From NCBI GenBank assembly GCA_040905285.1, contig JBBDRV010000039.1, positions 1 to 10,954 on the forward strand: a DNA stretch of 10,954 nucleotides, given 5' to 3'. Made by a program: the position numbers and the translations under genes. Each line of letters starts with the position of its first letter. The first letter of the stretch is position 1. Under the pieces are notes generated by a model that worked only from the letters and a program-made list of their open reading frames with translations, did not search any database and had not been told where the DNA came from. Below, piece by piece: positions 7,355-10,954 of the stretch. The DNA comes from JBBDRV01 sp040905285 (GTDB taxonomy: Bacteria > Bacteroidota > Rhodothermia > Balneolales > Balneolaceae).

Positions 7355-8536
7355 TTACCATATCCACCTGTAAAGCCGGGGGGACTTCTGGACCCAGTGG
7401 GTTTTATCCGGATATACGATACGCATATTGACCAGCGGCCGGAGAAAACGGTTGCCGATCGTACCGGGAAACAAATATTCTGTCAATCCGGTGGTCTTCT
7501 CGATCCCTGTTGATGTTTTCAGGATACCCTTGCTCAGGAATCGCTGGTAGAATGGTCCGTTGTCACAGGGAGATTCCTGCTGGATAAAGCATGTCAGATG
7601 CTCCCCCTCCACGACAATCTTTCTTGCACTTTTCAGTCCGAACAGATTGAATCCGTAATCCTCAAGTCTGATTTCACCGATTAACCGTAGTGTCCGACCG
7701 CTTTTGTCTGTCAGCCATGCTTCTTTCAGGATTCCTTCTTTTTGCCGCATTATAAAATAGACAAGCGTATAGTGATCAAAATGGAACCTGCCCCAGTACC
7801 AATCCAGGAAATGCCGGGCCATTGTCTCAGTACCAACGTTGTGATCATGGTAACCGACTCCTTCAAACTGAATGGAATGCGGGTCAAAGCCGTCAATGTG
7901 AATCTCACCCCGGACATCAGCCCGGTTTTGGACAATATTCCAGGTATGACAGCCTGCCCCGGATTTTTCGCCCGGCCCGGCATGCTTTCCTTCCGATGCC
8001 CGGGCCGACTGATCCGGGTCGCCGGCTGTAGAAATTTGACGACACGGGTGCTCCATCTTTTCCTGTGCGGCAGATCCGGCTCCGCGCCTGTTATTATTCT
8101 GTAGCTGCAAATTCGCTGCCGGAGAAACCAGGTCAATAACGCCCCGGATGCTGTCATTTCCGGGAAGCGTCTGATCCAGAATCAGTCTGTAGTGCAGTTC
8201 TCCGTTCCTGATACGTCCATAGAATTCGTTTTCTCCTGCCTTGCAAAACGTACGCCGGGCAGAAAAATGGCAGTTCACCGGATCATGCTCTATAAAACCA
8301 TAATAGACAGGTTTGCCTTTCATGTAAACAGATATGCTGATGGCGGGAAAACAGCCGGCGCCGGATGAGCCGGGAGCTTTTATATATCGGCCGGAAAAAG
8401 GGTTCCCTTCGAAAAAAATGACAGTAAAGGCCACTTCTTCATCCGCAGACACACCGTCAAAATACCACCACTCGTAACTTCCCTTCTGAAGCTTGGGTGT
8501 CCTTTTATCTTTGGTATAATCCGAGATGATCCGCAT
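7355..8536 (-). CDS. CrtC-like carotenoid 1,2-hydratase (hydroxyneurosporene synthase family)
   Basis: CrtC-type enzymes add water to the terminal 1,2 double bond of acyclic carotenoid ends, giving a tertiary alcohol. From the ATG at 8536 the protein has 393 residues. Family features in order: YEWWYFDG (21-28), the HTW motif (H197, W199), GYHDHNVGT (Y229, D231) and DWYWGRFHFDHYTLVYF from 245. From memory, H, W, Y and D residues in this H-x-W / Y-x-D arrangement were shown to be needed in Rubrivivax CrtC; all four are kept. An insert of about 50 residues (146-196; nt 7949-8101), rich in G, A, Q, N, S and E, sits directly before HTW. A GTG at 8569 would add 11 residues; neither start has a strong ribosome site. 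No signal peptide is seen. The gene diverges from a GT2 gene, consistent with carotenoid tailoring. Some CrtC-fold proteins (AttH-like) have other or unknown roles. Confidence 0.75.
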   Translation of the reverse strand: MRIISDYTKDKRTPKLQKGSYEWWYFDGVSADEEVAFTVIFFEGNPFSGRYIKAPGSSGAGCFPAISISVYMKGKPVYYGFIEHDPVNCHFSARRTFCKAGENEFYGRIRNGELHYRLILDQTLPGNDSIRGVIDLVSPAANLQLQNNNRRGAGSAAQEKMEHPCRQISTAGDPDQSARASEGKHAGPGEKSGAGCHTWNIVQNRADVRGEIHIDGFDPHSIQFEGVGYHDHNVGTETMARHFLDWYWGRFHFDHYTLVYFIMRQKEGILKEAWLTDKSGRTLRLIGEIRLEDYGFNLFGLKSARKIVVEGEHLTCFIQQESPCDNGPFYQRFLSKGILKTSTGIEKTTGLTEYLFPGTIGNRFLRPLVNMRIVYPDKTHWVQKSPRLYRWIW

Positions 8537-8588
8537 TTTAAAATCAGAATACCTGTTTTTCCTGTCCACGCATTAATGGGTTTCCTTC

Positions 8589-8606
8589 TTTAAATTAGTA
8601 TTTAAA
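8589..8606. promoter_or_regulatory. 18-bp AT-rich dyad between divergent crtC-like and GT2 genes
   Basis: TTTAAAT (8589-8595) and ATTTAAA (8600-8606) form a perfect 7-bp inverted repeat around a 4-nt spacer, ending 4 nt before the GT2 start codon. It is the only obvious structure in the short divergent gap and must overlap or adjoin the promoters. It could be an operator for joint control of both genes. AT-rich DNA forms such dyads readily, so chance is a real alternative. Confidence 0.35.
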
Positions 8607-8610
8607 TTCC

Positions 8611-9831
8611 ATGGCGGAAACTTTACTTACCTGCCTCCTGCTGTTTGCATGCATCTGCCTGATTTTTTCTTCTTTAATCCTGGTCAGGAACAGATTCGAC
8701 CTTACCTGCCTTCCGGATTCCGCCGCCGCGGCAAATGCGAAACAGAACAGCCGGGGAAATCTCCGGGGGAAAGCCAATCCGTCTGTCAGCCTGTTGATTC
8801 CGGCCAGAAATGAAGAAGAAAGTATCGAAAAATGTGTCCGCCATGCATGCGGTCAGAATTATCCGGAGTTTGAAGTTCTGGTACTTGACGACTGCTCTTC
8901 AGACCATACTGCCGACATCCTTGACAGGCTTGAAGCTGTATACCCCGAACAGCTTCACATACTGAAAGGACGTGAAAAGCCTGAAAACTGGCTGGGCAAA
9001 CCATGGGCATGTGCCCAGCTGGCAGAGGCTGCTTCCGGAAACTACCTGCTATTCATTGATGCGGACGTCTTTATTAATTCTGAAACGCTCAACCGACTGG
9101 CAAATGCGTTTCGTATTTATCAACTGGATATGTTAACCGTATGGCCGAGACAGGAGCTGGTCACCTTCTGGGAAAAGACGCTTATCCCCCTCGTCTATTA
9201 TGCACTGACCACGCTTCTTCCGGCAGTCTACGTCTATCGCAGGCCTCGGTGGATGCCCTTTTTTCTGCACCTGAGAACCCGTCGGCTGTTTGCGGCGGCC
9301 TGCGGTCAGTTTATCGCTTTTCACAGGAAGGCCTACGAACAGGCTGGAGGCCATGCAGGTGTCAGGGACAAGCCGGTTGAGGATGTATCGCTTGCAAGGG
9401 AAACCCGACACGCTGGACTGCAGATGCGCATGTTTGAAGGAGGTGATCTGGTCAGATGCAGGATGTACAAGAATGAAAGAGAGATCAGAAACGGATTCAG
9501 GAAGAATTTTTTTGCGGGATTTTCCTATTCATTCCCGCTTTTCACAGCCGGTGCCGTATGGCATTTGATCGTATATGTATTGCCTTTTATCATGCTGCCG
9601 GTCGCCTATACAGGTAGCCGGGCCCTCTGGCTTGTCCTGTCGGCAACAGCCGTTGGCATCATTTTTATCCACTGGCTGATCCTGTCTGCGTGGTTCAGAT
9701 GGAATCCATTTTATGCATTGACACACCCTCTGGCCGTCCTGTGGTTTCAGCATCTCGGCCTGCTCACACTTTATGACAGGCTGACCGGCAGACCCGCTGT
9801 CTGGAAGGGCCGGCGGATGAAAGCCGATTAA
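8611..9831 (+). CDS. Membrane-associated family 2 glycosyltransferase, possibly carotenoid-acting (CruC/CrtQ-like)
   Basis: GT2 enzymes transfer a sugar from a nucleotide donor to an acceptor, here probably at the inner face of the membrane. The 406-residue protein has an N-terminal transmembrane helix (about 4-25) and a GT-A catalytic domain: VSLLIPARNEEESI (59-72), the nucleotide-binding pair D93-D94 in LDDCSSDHT, NWLGKPWAC (126-134), the metal-binding DAD (150-152), and ED (257-258) in KPVEDVSLARE. It ends in two or three C-terminal membrane helices (about 317-333, 339-361 and 371-387). Known: this layout, including the GKPWA segment, occurs in the GT2 subgroup containing hopanoid-linked HpnB and carotenoid glycosyltransferases such as CrtQ and CruC. 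Inference: the divergent CrtC-like neighbour favours a hydroxycarotenoid acceptor, but a hopanoid or other lipid acceptor cannot be excluded. There is no Shine-Dalgarno sequence; the ATG follows an AT-rich dyad. Confidence 0.85.
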   Translation: MAETLLTCLLLFACICLIFSSLILVRNRFDLTCLPDSAAAANAKQNSRGNLRGKANPSVSLLIPARNEEESIEKCVRHACGQNYPEFEVLVLDDCSSDHTADILDRLEAVYPEQLHILKGREKPENWLGKPWACAQLAEAASGNYLLFIDADVFINSETLNRLANAFRIYQLDMLTVWPRQELVTFWEKTLIPLVYYALTTLLPAVYVYRRPRWMPFFLHLRTRRLFAAACGQFIAFHRKAYEQAGGHAGVRDKPVEDVSLARETRHAGLQMRMFEGGDLVRCRMYKNEREIRNGFRKNFFAGFSYSFPLFTAGAVWHLIVYVLPFIMLPVAYTGSRALWLVLSATAVGIIFIHWLILSAWFRWNPFYALTHPLAVLWFQHLGLLTLYDRLTGRPAVWKGRRMKAD

Positions 9832-9869
9832 TGTTTATTTTTATTCACGTGGTATTGATATTATAAAAG

Positions 9870-10790
9870 ATGAAAAGGCTGATCGATAAATACCTGAATT
9901 ATCTGAAGGTAGAGCGGAACAGCTCGCCCCACACCATGGCTGCGTACAAGAGTGACTTGTCCCAGTTTCTGAGGTACTGTTCCGGTATTGGACAATGCGA
10001 CGAAAACCATGTTGACCCGAACCAGATAGACCGGCTGATAATCAGGCTGTGGCTTGGCGAACTGGCTGAGAACGGTGCGGCAAGAAGTTCCGTTACAAGA
10101 AAAGTGGCGACTGTCCGTTCATTTTTCAAATACGCCTTCAAAAGAGGTTTTATTGAAAAGAATCCGGCCCACTTGCTGGTTATACCCAAAAAGGAGAAAA
10201 GATTGCCGAAAACCGCTCATCCTGACGAGGTGAACCGACTGCTGGAACAGGCAGACGGTGATGAGCCCTCAGACATCCAGGACCGTGCCATACTGGAGTT
10301 GTTTTACTGTACCGGTATCCGCCTGAGTGAATTGACAAGCCTTGACCTTGCCGACCTTAACTTCAATCTGAATCAGATACTCATCCAGGGAAAGGGCAAC
10401 AAACAGCGCATTGTTCCTCTGGGCGGTAAGGCTGTACGGGCTCTCGTCCGGCATTTGGAGAATCGTGAACATCTCTATGGCCAGCGTACTGATGCTGATG
10501 CCCGGAAAGCCCTGTTTCTTGCTGCCAGCGGACACAGGATATATCCACGGGCAGTTCAAAAGATGGTTCGGCATTATTTCAATCGTACAAGTGAGATTAC
10601 TCAAAAGAGTCCGCATGTTTTACGGCACAGCTTTGCCACTCACATGCTTGATGCGGGAGCGGATATCCGGATCATTAAAGAGTTTTTGGGCCACGCCAGT
10701 CTGGCGGCCACACAAATTTATACACATACCAGCGTAGCAAGGTTGAAATCTATTTATGAACTGGCTCATCCGAGAGCCAAAAATTCTTAA
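9870..10790 (+). CDS. xerC: XerC/XerD-type tyrosine recombinase
   Basis: XerC/D recombinases resolve chromosome dimers at dif sites during division, in the cytoplasm with FtsK. The 306-residue length is typical. The N-terminal SAM-like core-binding domain (about 1-88) includes YLKVERNSSPHTMAAYKSDL. The catalytic domain (about 105-295) holds all six active residues: R151 (TGIRLSEL), K175 (QGKGNKQR), H249 and R252 (HVLRHSFATH), H275 (LGHASL), and nucleophile Y284 (TQIYTHT). The start at 9870 follows a 38-nt AT-rich gap after the GT2 gene, containing TATTAT (9858-9863) but no clear ribosome site. The close downstream hpf gene is the usual Bacteroidota partner of the chromosomal xerC copy, which argues for the housekeeping recombinase rather than a phage or integron integrase. 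XerC and XerD cannot be separated with certainty from sequence alone. Confidence 0.92.
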   Translation: MKRLIDKYLNYLKVERNSSPHTMAAYKSDLSQFLRYCSGIGQCDENHVDPNQIDRLIIRLWLGELAENGAARSSVTRKVATVRSFFKYAFKRGFIEKNPAHLLVIPKKEKRLPKTAHPDEVNRLLEQADGDEPSDIQDRAILELFYCTGIRLSELTSLDLADLNFNLNQILIQGKGNKQRIVPLGGKAVRALVRHLENREHLYGQRTDADARKALFLAASGHRIYPRAVQKMVRHYFNRTSEITQKSPHVLRHSFATHMLDAGADIRIIKEFLGHASLAATQIYTHTSVARLKSIYELAHPRAKNS

Positions 10791-10793
10791 TAC

Positions 10794-10798
10794 AGGAG
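10794..10798 (+). promoter_or_regulatory. Shine-Dalgarno site for hpf
   Basis: AGGAG lies 7 nt before the ATG at 10806, inside the 15-nt gap after the xerC stop codon. It supports that start and co-transcription of the two genes. Confidence 0.7.
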
Positions 10799-10805
10799 TG
10801 ATTAT

Positions 10806-10954
10806 ATGAAAACGACATTTGCAGTACGCCATTTCGAACCTGCCAGAAATCTGAAACAGTACAGTATGGATGAAATTGCGAAACTGGAACAGTTTTTTGA
10901 TAAAATCATTGCCTGTGACATCGTACTCGAGCCCAGTGAGGATCATGATACCCC
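10806..10954 (+). CDS. hpf: Ribosome hibernation promoting factor HPF/RaiA (N-terminal part)
   Basis: The first 49 codons are present before the right edge: MKTTFAVRHFEPARNLKQYS, then MDEIAKLEQFFDKIIACDIV. Known: the pattern 'RHF..s..L..Ya..ei.KLe.ffd.I..cdivle' is the first strand, helix and second strand of the HPF/RaiA fold, which binds the 30S decoding centre of idle ribosomes and blocks mRNA and tRNA entry in stationary phase. Whether this is a short form or a long, dimer-forming form cannot be told because the C-terminus is missing. It starts 15 nt after xerC with a good ribosome site, so the two are probably co-transcribed. Confidence 0.85.
   Translation, partial: MKTTFAVRHFEPARNLKQYSMDEIAKLEQFFDKIIACDIVLEPSEDHDT

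Noticed and set aside
7742..8104. A 120-residue plus-strand open frame opposite the crtC-like gene
   Set aside because: It is antisense to the conserved active-site region of the hydratase and has no recognisable features or ribosome site.
9870..10790. Tyrosine recombinase read as the integrase of a genomic island or integron
   Set aside because: Length, complete Xer-like motifs and the immediate hpf neighbour match the housekeeping chromosomal xerC. I see no tRNA gene, attachment-site repeat or cassette array beside it.

Overview
The window looks like ordinary chromosome from a Bacteroidota-type bacterium, most likely the Balneolota/Rhodothermia side. The reasons are the Bat-type aerotolerance pair (a DUF4381-like protein next to BatA), the xerC-hpf gene order, a carotenoid-hydratase-like gene beside a family 2 glycosyltransferase, and mostly weak Shine-Dalgarno sequences in front of genes. 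The placement is an inference from gene content and order; no rRNA or other taxonomic marker is present.

Layout. (1) Positions 1-243, minus strand: the start of a membrane-anchored protein, probably an M23-type cell-wall peptidase, cut by the window edge. (2) 244-627: a gene-poor divergent region. It carries a 160-bp MITE-like element (441-600) with perfect 16-bp terminal inverted repeats, whose two halves are imperfectly complementary along their whole length. (3) 628-6940: a plus-strand run of a DUF4381-like membrane protein, BatA, Mfd (transcription-repair coupling factor) and Sua5/TsaC (tRNA t6A synthesis). The first two genes overlap by 4 nt, and so do the last two. (4) 6941-7354: a decayed stretch with a weak terminator-like hairpin, a perfect 23-bp tandem duplication and the C-terminal remnant of a DUF72/YecE gene. 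(5) 7355-8569, minus strand: a CrtC-like carotenoid 1,2-hydratase with a low-complexity insert. It diverges from a GT2 glycosyltransferase (8611-9831) across a short AT-rich gap containing an 18-bp dyad. (6) 9870-10954: XerC/D recombinase followed closely by the start of hpf.

Functionally these are separate modules side by side: cell-envelope stress and aerotolerance (DUF4381-BatA), genome and tRNA housekeeping (Mfd, Sua5), a probable carotenoid-modification pair (hydration then glycosylation), and chromosome-dimer resolution plus ribosome hibernation (XerC, HPF). I found no phage, CRISPR, toxin-antitoxin or defence system. The least explained items are the palindromic element in front of the DUF4381-batA pair, the absence here of the rest of the bat operon, the insert next to the hydratase active site, and the DUF72 decay scar.
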